The position numbers were made by a program, and so were the translations under genes. From Semisulcospira habei (lineage: Eukaryota > Mollusca > Gastropoda > Semisulcospiridae), in the NCBI GenBank assembly GCA_036245525.1, contig BTPG01000004.1:159388552-159452551 (forward strand): a stretch of DNA of 64,000 nt. The letters run 5' to 3'. Under the pieces are notes generated by a model. It worked only from the letters and a program-made list of their open reading frames with translations. It ran no database searches and was not told the origin of the DNA. This document shows positions 55,166 through 64,000 of the stretch, one piece after another (position 1 is the first letter of the stretch; every line of letters begins with the position of its first letter).

Positions 55166-56080
55166 TCAAAGACTTGGTCCAGCAGAATGGCCACTAGCCA
55201 CAGGATCGTGTTGCATCCCTTGAGCTTGAGCAGGACCTTGGGGACCATTTGCCATGAGAGGGAGTCCACGAAGACATTCAGGAGTCCCGGGATATGTCTC
55301 GCTCGGAGAGAGATGCCGCGATCTACACATCACCGGAGGTGCTGGTAAAGCAAAATGCAGAGAGAGGGGAAGCGAGTCCCGCCCTGCTCCCGAATGAAGG
55401 AGACGACCGTGGTGTTGTCGGATAGGACGAACAGTTCCTGGCGTCTGAGAGTCGTGTCCTAGGTGAGGAGGGCTTGCCAACCGCTTGTAGCTCCAACCAG
55501 TTGATAAGCTTGTCCGCGAGGTCCGTGGGCCAGCTGCCGGAAGCTGTGGAGAACGTCAGCAGCAGGGCGCGCCCCAGCCGGAGCGGCTGGCATCAACGCA
55601 GAGTGACAACGGGGGGGGCGGGGGGGGTGTGTAGAGAGGCACTCCAGCCACGATCCAGTCAGGTTCCGCTCAAAAGAGCAGTAGCGGAAGGAGCAAGGGA
55701 AGTACCGGTAAGCGAGCCTCGAAGTCGTCGGCCGAGGGTCGCCAGTGAAGAAGCAGGGGCAGTTGAAGCGAACGAGCATAGAGGCAGCCAAGGGGAAGGA
55801 GGTCTGCTGCCGCCCTCATTAGGCCCAGGAGCTGTGAGCACACTCTGGCGGAGCGCCAACATCCGTATCCCAGGAGCCTCACCAGGTTGAGGTCGGTTAG
55901 GAACTCTATGCCCAGGTGAACGAAGCGGCGGGACGGGGCGAGGTCGGACTTGTCCATGTTGACAATGAGGCCGCATCTGTCGAGAAGAGCCAGCCATGCG
56001 TCTTGGTACTTCTCCAAAGCAGCTGCTGATCGGTTGCGTAGGAGCAGATCGTCGAGGTAACGCGAAGGTGGGCTCGAGGC
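55166..56080 (-). pseudogene. DIRS copy 5 RT end and RNase H
   Basis: RT: SSPPSRYLDDLLLRNRSAAA (intact YLDD), VNMDKSDLAPSRRFVHLGIE, FLTDLNLVRLLGYGCWRSAR, LLGLMRAAADLLPLGCLYAR. RNase H follows in shifting frames down to about 55,170 (DSLSWQMVPKVL). Only copy here with an intact YLDD in the expected context, but frameshifts and a long G run stop expression. Confidence 0.78.
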
Positions 56081-56165
56081 TGTCCGTGGCGTTCTTCTGC
56101 AAAGGCGGGGAGGGGGGGGGGGGGGGGGGGGGGGGAGATCTCTCCTCAAAAGCGGCTGCTGTGAG

Positions 56166-56720
56166 TCAGTCCGAAGGGGAGGAAGTCCACAGGGGAGGAA
56201 GTCCACACGGGGCTGCGCCGCAGCGTGCATGCCAGAGGTCCTTGTTTGCGTCCTTCACCGCCTGCCAGGTAGGACCGAAGAGGGGCGGACCACCGATAGG
56301 AGCCTGTCGCAGCTGTCTCCGTAAGTCCTGCAGGAGGTCGGGGCAGACGGAAAGGACGGCATCCTGGCAGAGCGGGTCGCAATTCACGGCAGTGGTCATG
56401 GCGTAGACGGAAGCGTGGTAAGCCGCCCGGGTGGCGACCCGGCCAAGGCGAGGATGTCCCCTAACAGCGGTGAGATTGGCGGATGCCAGACCTCCTCCAT
56501 TCGAGAGACGAAAGCTGGCGTGGCTAAGTCGAGAAATCCAGCACAAACGAGGGCGTTGCGGAAGAGGGTCGCTGTCCGTTCTAGACTGGTGGGATGCAAC
56601 GGCGCGAGGTCCACCTGCTTGTAGCTGTGCCGGGGGATCCACCGCTGGGAGGGCAGAAGCGAAGCTCTGCGAGCGTTTGGCGTACCAACTCCGCTGAAGG
56701 CGATATCCAAGTCAGCCGGC
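56166..56720 (-). pseudogene. DIRS copy 5 ORF1 body
   Basis: ERTATLFRNALVCAGFLDLA, EEVWHPPISPLLGDILALAG, YHASVYAMTTAVNCDPLCQD, DLRRQLRQAPIGGPPLFGPT, WQAVKDANKDLWHARCG in overlapping frames. It aligns with copy 4 (47.4-47.8 kb) and copy A (28.9-29.2 kb) and helps define the family's ORF1 core. Confidence 0.75.
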
Positions 56721-57439
56721 CAAGGTCCAACGGCTGTGTCCGGTCTGTGGCGTTCCAGGAGTCGCCTGTTGTGGACTGCAAGACGAAGCCAAAGGTCCGG
56801 TGTTGGGACAGTGCGTGGTTACTTCTTTCTTTGTGATGCTTGTGTTCCGCAAGGCGAGGCGAGCTATCTCCCTGCTGGCCAGGCTCGAGCGAGCACGTCC
56901 CCCGTCAGGCTTGGCAGTCGTTTGTTTTCCGCTTTGTTTTCCGCAAAGCGGGGCGAGCGAACTCGTTGCGGACCAGGCTCGAGCGAGTTGGTGCGCAAGG
57001 GGGGATCTTTCGTGTGCCGTCCCCCAACAGCAGCGGGTGCTTCTTGGTCGGTCCGGGGCCGAGGTATGCGTGAGGCTGCGGAACGGCATTACTAGCCGAA
57101 ACAGATCCAAAGCTGGTGGACCATAGCTCTTCTACCCAGGGCACGCATATGTCACAGGAGCGGCCGGAGGTACAACCGGAGCAGGGGAGGCATACCACAG
57201 TGTATCACTTGGCCACTGGAAGTTGCCAGAACGGGTGCAGGGGCAGACTTGAGAACTGCAACAAATAGGTGAAAAACAAAAGCAACCGGACATGGTCGAA
57301 AGGCCACGTAACGAGTGCAACTGTCTCTTTAAATAATCCAAAGCAACATATCCCAAATGATATCATGGCATAGCGCGGTTGCGATCCACGGGCCTCTGGG
57401 ATAATGGTCAGCAAGCTCCCACTGCACCAGTCTGCTTTC

Positions 57440-57779
57440 TTTTAAAATTCATTTTGAATAGTGGTGCAGGGATTTTAATGTGCCCACTTCAGGACTATGC
57501 ATGCTGTACACACGAAGGCAAGACAGACACCAAACTGACTGTATGCAAATTTAACTCAACGGGAATGAGGCAAAGTCCACATCCCATTCCTGCCCAGCAA
57601 GGGATTTCCCCTCCCTAAAAAAGTTAAATGCCGAGGGCTTAAAGTCTTTTATCCACCATGAGGTGAATTCAGAGATGGGGCACCAAAAGAGTCTGAACAA
57701 ATTTGACCCAAGCTGGATTCGAACCCGGAACCTTTCGGTCGAGGGGCAAACACTTTTACCACCGAGCCACCCAGCTCCC
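57440..57779 (-). mobile_element. Second tRNA-derived SINE family
   Basis: On the minus strand it begins GGGGAGCTGGGTGGCTCGGT with an A-box-like TGGCTCGGTGGTA, B-box GGTTCGAATCC, then an unrelated body ending near AAAATGAATTTTAAAAG. The head differs from the SINEs at 16.8 and 25.8 kb. It is inserted in the leader of DIRS copy 5. Confidence 0.8.
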
Positions 57780-58714
57780 CTAATGACACGAAAATCCACT
57801 ATGAGAAAATGAAATTCCAAGAGTGATGCCGCCGCCCAGCGCCAAGGGCACCGGTCGCTGGCAAACACCGAGACTTTACCGGGCCCTCTCGCAGAGGGCA
57901 GGGAGAAGGCGAACCTGACACGAAGAAGACAAGGCACCACCAAGGGTTGAGGGCCGCACACGTCGGGCAAGGGCGCCGTGTCCGTGCCGGAAGACCCAGA
58001 AGTCCGGCAACACGCGAACTTGTCCATACGGGCCCCGGTTTCTTCTGTAGCGTTCCCGTGGCGCTATCAGGTTCAACTGGTCTATGTTGAGTGGTTGGAT
58101 CGGTCCATACTCTGAATGCGCGCACTGACTGACTATCCACCTCAAGCGAAAGGGAGTGCTTTAATTGTGACACTTGAGGCGTAGACCCAGGAATGGTGCT
58201 CGCTGCCCACGAAACACTGGGGCCCAAATGTCCAAGGGTACCAGAAGAAGGAACATGCAGGTAACAACAGTTCAAGGGCTCAAGAGGCCAGGCACACACG
58301 GGCAGGAAACCAGTCTCTAAGTCGAGGGTAACAACTGGTGCAGAACACCAGAAGAAGAAGCACACAAGTGACAACAGTCCCAGGGCTCCAAGGCAAGGCT
58401 ACGAACACACAGCCGGGAACCAAGTTGCAGTTACAACCAGTGCAGAACCATACACAGCCGTAGGCTTAACACTGCAGCAGGCTAACACCGTCTGTACTCC
58501 GTAAGCTAAAAGAATAAACTGGCGTGTCTGCACAGGGCAGTTACCCATATGGGGTGGGACGGGAGGCTACTCGGGGTACTGGGTCACGGCGCCCTAGGTT
58601 GCCTCCCTTGGCCCTATAGATACACATCATAAGTTTGTGGCTAAAATTATGTAAGCTATAGGATGGTTCCTTGTAGTAATGGCATCTGTAATGTTTTTGA
58701 GGAAACAAGGACTG

Positions 58715-59060
58715 TGCGAACCCTGGAGTGCCCGCTGCCTGGACCCGCCTGGGGAGCATTTCCCGTCGTGGGCAGACCGGCATTTCGCCCACCAAAGGGT
58801 GCGGTAGGGTCTCTGGTGCATGTACCTGGTGGGGTGGCGCATCCTTACGGTTGCTGACAGGCTCCCCTGAGAGTGGGTATCGAGCACCTGCTGCCTGGCA
58901 TCGCCTAGGGACTCGGTCCCATTGCGGGCGAGCCAGCATTTCACCCACCAAAGGGTGGGGTAGGGCTCCTGGTGCCTGTACTTGATGGGCGGGCATGTCC
59001 CGTCAGCTGCTGACCATCTCCCACTCTCTCTCAGGACAGGGTGGGCATGCAGGGCTTCTG
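58715..59060. repeat. Two tandem units of about 156 bp, DIRS-tail related
   Basis: CTGCCTGGACCCGCCTGGGG, GGCATTTCGCCCACCAAAGG and TGGTGCATGTACCTGGTGGG recur 156 bp later with changes. The same blocks occur once in the 3' tail of DIRS copy 3 (35,105-35,200). A DIRS 3' tail therefore abuts the 5' end of copy 5. Confidence 0.7.
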
Positions 59061-59333
59061 TTTTCACAACAGACCCCCAGGTATAAATTTTGGAGGGTAC
59101 ACAGACCCCCACTCTGAGCATAATAGAGGGTCCGCAAATTTATTTAAGAAAAACTGTATCATCTGTATTTTTTTTTTTTAATCATTTCATTCTATCCTCT
59201 TTAAATTTGTTGTGACAGTGTGTGTGTGTCTTTTCCATGATACTGATTTTTTAACTGTTGAGCTATCATGCAAAAGCCTGTCTAACTCTCCGTCTCTCTC
59301 TCTCTCACACACAGAAAAACACATATATTATAA

Positions 59334-59478
59334 GTTAATGGACGCAGGGGTTTGCTACACGGACCCTTTTAGGCCTGAGGGACGTCAAAGGAACCTTTGT
59401 ACCCCGAAGGCCTGATGGTTCCTTTGACCTCTCGAAGGCCTACAAGGGTCCGTGCAGCAAACCCCTGCTACCATTAAC
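59334..59478. mobile_element. 145-bp foldback element
   Basis: Inverted arms of about 65 bp: GTTAATGG..GCAGGGGTTTGC, ACGGACCC, AGGCCT, GTCAAAGGAACC on the left, with the complement on the right. Near-perfect, with a short loop around 59,403. No ORF. Confidence 0.85.
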
Positions 59479-59889
59479 GTATTTGTTTTCATTCCTCCAC
59501 TATTTTCTTAAAGAAATCAAGAAGAATTCGTCTGACCTGGATCGTGCCAGACGTGGCAAACGTAATAGGAATATATATTTATACATAATAGACTTATGAC
59601 GTAATTTAAAATTTTTCATGACATTGCCATCTTCAGTAGTGCGCCTGTTGTTTCGAACAACACTAAGTAACTTTGTATTTTAGAACATTTGGTGATCTTT
59701 TATAGAAGAAAACTGGCATCCAAGACGCGTCAGAAAGAGGGCTACAAAAGTCCGTGATTTGTCACTACAAGGGTTTTTGTATCACGGTCACATGGTACGG
59801 TTTGCACTAAAGAGACTGATCGTGTGATGTAGAGATGAAAACAAATGTATGTATCTGTATCTCTTGGCTTGACGTAGCAAACGAAGATT

Positions 59890-61990
59890 CTATAGGGGTT
59901 GCCCACGACGTCTGCAGGCATGTTCGTGGCGGCGGAGGCCAATCCAGGACAGGCAGGTTCGACGGCAGTGGCCGCATGGGAAGGTCTGGCCAGGGTTCTG
60001 AGTTTCGACATCTCTGTTTTTTCTCCTGAGCCGCTTGTCCTTAAAGCTGAGAAGCAGTCTAAAAATTCCGCCCTGCATGTGTTTTAAAAAAACTTTACAG
60101 GACCCAACGAGGGCCCTGTCGTGAACGTTCGGCTAACTTGCAAACCGGTTTGCAACTCAGTTGACTGAGTTTTCAACTGCGTTTGTCGTGCTGGCAAAAC
60201 TCCCGTGAAAAAGACAGGCCACTTCCTGTATGCAGCGAGTGGGCACCGCGATCACTGATGTAAATCAGCGATATTTCTATTGATAGCAACAGTAGCAGAC
60301 GACACTCGACCACTTGACGGACAGAACAGGCTATTTGTGTCTTGCCTGGACGCAAACTGGATATGGACCAGGCCGAGCTATCCGTAAGTTACACAGTACA
60401 GCCTGAAGCTTTATTTGATATTGGAAGGGTGAGGAAGGAGGGGTTATTTGTCGTTTTGTGTTTGTTATTATATCTTTTCATCTGGAGTGGCCTACAGCAA
60501 ATATTTTTTTCCATACGAAGGGCAGCTACTATAAATCAGCTTGACCCATGGCGACCCAAGATTGATTTCCCTTGTATCTTTTGGCAATTATGTAAACAGC
60601 CGATTGTCTCTCTCTCTCTCATCCCATTTACTGTGTTGGCTGTACATAACAATGCTTCTTTATTTATTTATATTATCCTATATTGGACTGGATGTACGTT
60701 TTGAAAAAATTCGTTCACAACTACTAAGTGTCAGGAGTCATACTTACAGCTTGTACAGCCGTACATTCTGCCATCATCCCCAGCGCATAAAAATCCGTGG
60801 CTGCCAGTCAGTTTCAAAGTGTCACAAAATCGTCTGCTGTTGTCCGATCTGCTAATCGCGATGATTTCCGTGCAACAGGAAGTGGCCTGTCATTTCCCAA
60901 GAGTTTTGCAAGCTCGGGATACGCAGCTGCCAACTCTGTCAACTGAGTTACGAACCGATTTCACCCACTTAGGGTCAGGGCCCAAGCCGGGTCCTGTAGA
61001 GTCTTTTTAAAACACGCGCTGGGCGGGTTTTTCTCATTGCACCTCAGCTTTAAAGCTAGCTCTGCGTGAGACCTCAAAGGAGACAGCTGCCTTGTAAATG
61101 GTGGAGCGCCAGGTGTCGTGGTCTGCAGCAAACGAAGACCACTGGCAGTGGTTGATTTGGCAGGCACTAAGTGATTTCTTGAGACCGTCTTTGTATCTCT
61201 TCTTTGGTGCCCCTCTGTCTCGGTGTCCAGTGGCGAGCTCGCTGAACAGGGTGATCTTGGGTAGGCGATGATCCTACATCCTGGAGACGTGCCCCACCCA
61301 GCGAAGCTGTGTCCGCAGCAGCAAAGCCTCGATGCTCACAGTTTCTGCCTGTTCGAGGACCTCGACGTTGGTGACATAGTCACTCCAGTGATGTCGAGGA
61401 TGGTATGCAGGCAGCGCTGGTGGAAGCATTCGAGGAGTCGTAGTTGACTGCAGTAGAGGGCCCAGGACTCGGAACCATACAGCAGGGTGGTGAGGACTAC
61501 AGCTCTGTACACACTGATCTTGGTGCCTTTTTTCAGCTGTTGATTGTGCCACACCCACTTGAATAGTCGCCCGAAAGCACTGTTCGCTTTTGCCAGCCTG
61601 TTGTCCAGCTCCTTGTCCAGCTTGGCGTCTGACGTGATGATGCAGCCAAGGTAGGTAAATTGGTGTACAGACTTCAGTTCGGACTCGCCGATGGAGATGT
61701 GGGGAGGGCAATGCTCTTCCTTGGGTGCCGGCTGATGAAGTACCTCTGTCTTTTTCAGACTGACCTCAAGTCCAAAGAGCTGGGCAGCATCTGTGAAGCA
61801 GGACGTGATGTGCTGCAAGGCTCTCTCTGTGTGTGCAACGAGGGCAGCGTCATCAGCAAAGAGCAGATCACGAATCAGTTGGTCTAGAGTTTTGGTGTGG
61901 GCCTGCAGTCGTCTGAGGTTGAACAGGCTGCCATCGAGACAATACCTGATGTACACTGCGTCGTCATCGTCGAGGTCCACTGTGGCCGCA
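59890..61990 (-). pseudogene. RTE-like LINE ORF, 3' half, split by a TTAA element
   Basis: The 61,336-61,980 frame holds DLLFADDAALVAHTE (RT FADD box), [51 protein letters not shown]; a frame change near 61,400 continues to [12 protein letters not shown]. After the inserted element the ORF resumes at 60,040 with DKRLRRKNRDV and ends in a Cys/His motif FPCGHCRRTCLSWIGLRRHE near 59,920. The 5' part (endonuclease and RT start) is missing. Confidence 0.85.
60045..61049. mobile_element. TTAA element with long inverted ends (1,005 bp)
   Basis: TTAA at 60,041-60,044 and 61,050-61,053. Inverted ends begin AGCTGAG, and the arms run about 200 bp or more (shared: TGTTTTAAAAA, CTCTACAGGACCC/CTTTACAGGACCC, AACTCAGTTGAC, GACAGGCCACTTCCTGT). 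No transposase ORF is seen in the centre (60,260-60,850). Removing it with one TTAA joins ASFK to DKR in the LINE frame, which confirms the borders. Confidence 0.88.
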
Positions 61991-62295
61991 GCATTCCTCC
62001 AATATTTTCGTTAAGAAATCAAGCAGAAATCGTCTGACCTGGATCCCACCAGACGTGACAGACGTAATAGAAATATATATTTATACATAATAGACTTATG
62101 ACGTAATTTAAAATTGTTCATGACGTTGCCGTCTTCAGTAGTGCGCCTGTTGTTTCGAACAACACTAAGTAACTTTGTATTTTAGAACAGATGAAAACAA
62201 ATGTATGTATCTGTATGATCATTTGATAATGTATTGTAACAGAGAATACAGCCTTTTCTGCTGAATGCAGATTGACAACCATAGTCCGACCTGTC

Positions 62296-62296
62296 T

Positions 62297-62330
<34 letters not shown>

Positions 62331-62359
62331 GCACGCACGCACGCACGCACGCAAGCACG

Positions 62360-62394
<35 letters not shown>

Positions 62395-62613
62395 TTTACA
62401 CTTTTTTCTTGTAAATGTATTATTTTGTACTTTTCCCCATCCGAGTCTGCTCTGGAGACTTGGATGGGGTTCACTACTTTTTTTTTCTTTTCTCTCTCTC
62501 TCTCTCTCTCTCTCTCAAGGCATTGTGTGTGTGTGTGTGTGTGTGTCTATGTGAGTGCTTGCGTGCATGTGTATGTGTGTGCAAGGACATGATTGAAAAC
62601 AGATCTATGCACC

Positions 62614-62649
<36 letters not shown>

Positions 62650-62670
62650 CTGTGTGTGTGTGTGTGTGTG
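62296..62670 (+). repeat. Microsatellite cluster: (CT)n, (GCAC)n, (CA)n, (TC)n, (TG)n
   Basis: (CT)n about 62,300-62,328, (GCAC)n and (CA)n 62,329-62,392, (CT)n about 62,491-62,516, (TG)n about 62,524-62,548, (CT)n then (TG)n about 62,618-62,674. Confidence 0.92.
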
Positions 62671-62694
62671 TGTGAACTAATGTACTTAAAAGTT

Positions 62695-62790
62695 GGTTTC
62701 AACCCATTTAACCCGAAAGACGTATTTCTCCAATTTTAGAGCTTTTGCCTAATACCTGTGCACCAGCAGAAGGACCGACCACAATAAAAA
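62695..62790. mobile_element. Truncated palindromic TTAA element
   Basis: CAACCCATTTAACCCGAAAG and CTCCAATTTTAGAGCTTTTG resemble one flank of the 23.3-kb copy, but the palindrome and right end are missing, replaced by an A run at about 62,785. Confidence 0.5.
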
Positions 62791-62889
62791 AAAAAAAACT
62801 GGCAAACTTATTTCTGTTCAAATTTCTGGACTTGCATTTTGAGTTCGCCTCCATGCACATTGTGCATGTCATCTGTGTGCCGTCGTGCT

Positions 62890-63111
62890 TTAACCTTGGA
62901 AATACACACAGCCATGAGCCATGAACTCTGAAAACTGCGAGTCGCAGTGGCAGTGCCACACACAGCCCAGGGTATCATTTCTGGTACTGTCACTTGTCCA
63001 TGGAGACGGAGGTTTCGAAGTGCAACTTTCTTCTAAGCGATAATCACGATCAGACGGTGCCGGATTGAAAAATTCGAAGCATTCCAACTTCCTTTGCTTT
63101 TTCTCCGCCAT
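62890..63111 (-). CDS. Unidentified 73-aa frame, possible first exon
   Basis: It starts in the context TAAATGGCGGAGAAA and encodes MAEKKQRKLECFEFFNPAPS then a polar stretch with SKPPSPWTSDST. The start context resembles animal first exons, but I see no clear donor and recognise no domain. Confidence 0.25.
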   Translation of the reverse strand: MAEKKQRKLECFEFFNPAPSDRDYRLEESCTSKPPSPWTSDSTRNDTLGCVWHCHCDSQFSEFMAHGCVYFQG

Positions 63112-63542
63112 TTACAACTTCATTCAAGATCGAAAGTGAAACGCACGATGCGGTATCCCATAATAGTATGAATGGTGACGTCGCAGAAAGTAACGCACTC
63201 AACATGTAGCCCGCACTTTGTAATAACATGCTGACACCACACGTAAACTAACAGTTTGCCCGTCCAGTTACACTCACACGGACCCCTGAGACGGGGTGAT
63301 TCTAAATGCAGCTGTGACCAAGCGAGCAGCTAAACGAACCAACTTGTCACTAAAAATAGAACGACTGTCACCTACTGTTAGGTTACGCACAGTGGCGCAA
63401 GGATGATGCGTCTCAGACACAGATGCACTGAATTTTAGTGTGTCCGACTACCCCTTAGTTACATTATTTTTCAGTACGTCATTTTGAGTTTTTTTAATGC
63501 GTCATAGACACACAGACGCACTAAAACGGAAGCCCTGACATG

Positions 63543-64000
63543 TTCGAGGCACCAGTGGGGGCAGTAGGGCCGGACGCGACGACAAGCCTTTAACCGAAGC
63601 TTTACCTTGTCCTGGTCAAGCCGCTACCGGGTCCTCCCCCCAGAGACCAACCGAGCAATCCCCCAGAAAATCCCAAGGTAATCCTCCACGCTTCACACAG
63701 AGTTCACCACATAAATCCAGGGAAAGCACACCAAGCCCCGTTTTGAAGAGGCAACTTCCATACATGAAGCGGTAATCCCACACGAAGCAGTAATCACACA
63801 CGACATCTTCTGGTAATCCCACCATACACCACAGCCGAAGCGAAGCAGCCTGAACACAACCGGTCTTGGTGAACTAAGCGCAAAGACTGGCGGGAAGCTG
63901 CCAGGCAGGTGACCAGATAGGGATGCAGGGGAGGCAACCCAGGGTTTCTTGGTAACGACTCCCTAGAGTCGCCTCCTTGGTTGTGATGAATACACAACAG
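63543..64000 (-). mobile_element. DIRS-like copy 6: 5' leader, cut by the window edge
   Basis: GAGGCACCAGTGGGGGCAG matches the leader of copy 2 at 15,470, and 63,890-64,000 (GACTGGCGGGAAG, ACCAGATAGGGATGC, GAGGCAACCCAGGGTTTCTT, TTGTGATG.ATACACAAC) matches the 5' end sequence of copies 2 and 3. The terminal repeat itself lies past the edge. Several GGTAATCCCA/AAATCC words are spaced through the leader, as in copies 1 and 2. Confidence 0.7.

Larger units (their letters stand above)
48842..58706 (-). mobile_element. DIRS-like retrotransposon copy 5, split by an LTR element
   Basis: The 5' end is at 58,706 (CTCAAAAACATTACAGATGC on the minus strand). Order leftward: leader, a SINE insertion (57,440-57,779), ORF1 (57,250-56,170), RT (56,080-55,650), RNase H (55,590-55,170), recombinase start (54,937-54,673), then the 5.45-kb insertion, and the recombinase continued at 49,210-48,870. 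The 3' end is lost at about 48,842. A G run (56,109-56,135) interrupts the RT. Confidence 0.8.
59491..62188. repeat. Direct repeat pair (about 195 bp) flanking a LINE
   Basis: 59,491-59,690 and 61,994-62,188 align over ATTCCTCCA.TATTTTC, GTCTGACCTGGATC, AATATATATTTATACATAAT and GTAGTGCGCCTGTTGTTTCG. The shared TGAAAACAAATGTATGTATC lies at 59,835 but directly after the repeat at 62,190, so about 140 bp is extra in the left copy or lost in the right. Confidence 0.85.

Noticed and set aside
62890..63111. SKIV2L first exon
   Set aside because: Strand and ATGGCGG context would fit, but the residues show no similarity I recognise to SKIV2L N-termini, and it lies 40 kb upstream behind many transposons. 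Kept only as an unidentified frame.

Overview
The window reads as nuclear DNA of an invertebrate animal. It has a split protein gene with GT-AG introns, tRNA-headed SINEs, several retrotransposon classes and abundant microsatellites, and nothing bacterial. The mix of DIRS-like tyrosine-recombinase elements, a Penelope-like element, RTE and I-type LINEs and SINEs with (ATT)n tails suggests a lophotrochozoan, most likely a mollusc. That placement is inference, not proof.

Host gene. One conserved gene can be followed: the 5' half of the Ski2-like RNA helicase SKIV2L (SKIC2), on the minus strand from about 23.15 kb down to 3.90 kb. I recognise seven exons: 23,032-23,149, 17,958-18,010, 10,510-10,584, 9,718-9,917, 9,385-9,441, 4,364-4,498 and 3,904-4,049. 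Splice sites and codon phases agree at every junction I could test. One small exon between 18.0 and 23.0 kb was not located. The first exons and everything after the start of the helicase domain lie outside the window or were not found. Its introns hold a Penelope-like element (4.55-7.4 kb), a DIRS-like element (10.87-16.29 kb), a SINE, an RTE LINE (18.08-21.16 kb) and several TTAA-flanked foldback elements.

Transposon land. From about 25 kb to the right edge, and in the first 3.5 kb, the window is almost wholly layered transposons. At least six copies or fragments of one DIRS-like family are present (ORF1 with a Cys-rich start, RT, RNase H, tyrosine recombinase), and all are decayed. They act as landing pads: one carries a SINE (27.7 kb); one carries an I-type LINE with a 13-bp target duplication (38.91-43.93 kb), itself hit by a TTAA foldback element; one has an internal inversion (46.4-48.3 kb); and one carries an apparent solo LTR with a 5-bp duplication (49.22-54.67 kb), itself split by an array of 373-bp repeats.

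That array (49,887-54,304) is the most striking structure. About 8.4 head-to-tail units run one way, then about 3.4 units run the other way, making a large near-perfect palindrome. Each unit is clearly related to sequence just 3' of the Penelope-like ORF at 4.55-6.20 kb, so the array looks like multimerised Penelope terminal repeat, comparable to animal retrozymes. Hammerhead-like ribozyme cores occur near the Penelope element (7.37 kb) and in a SKIV2L intron on the sense strand (4.21 kb).

Right end. 58.7-64 kb holds a foldback element, a direct repeat pair, an LINE whose ORF is split by a 1-kb TTAA element, microsatellites, and the leader of a further DIRS copy running off the edge. The nested insertions give a relative order of events that can be read from target duplications and interrupted reading frames.
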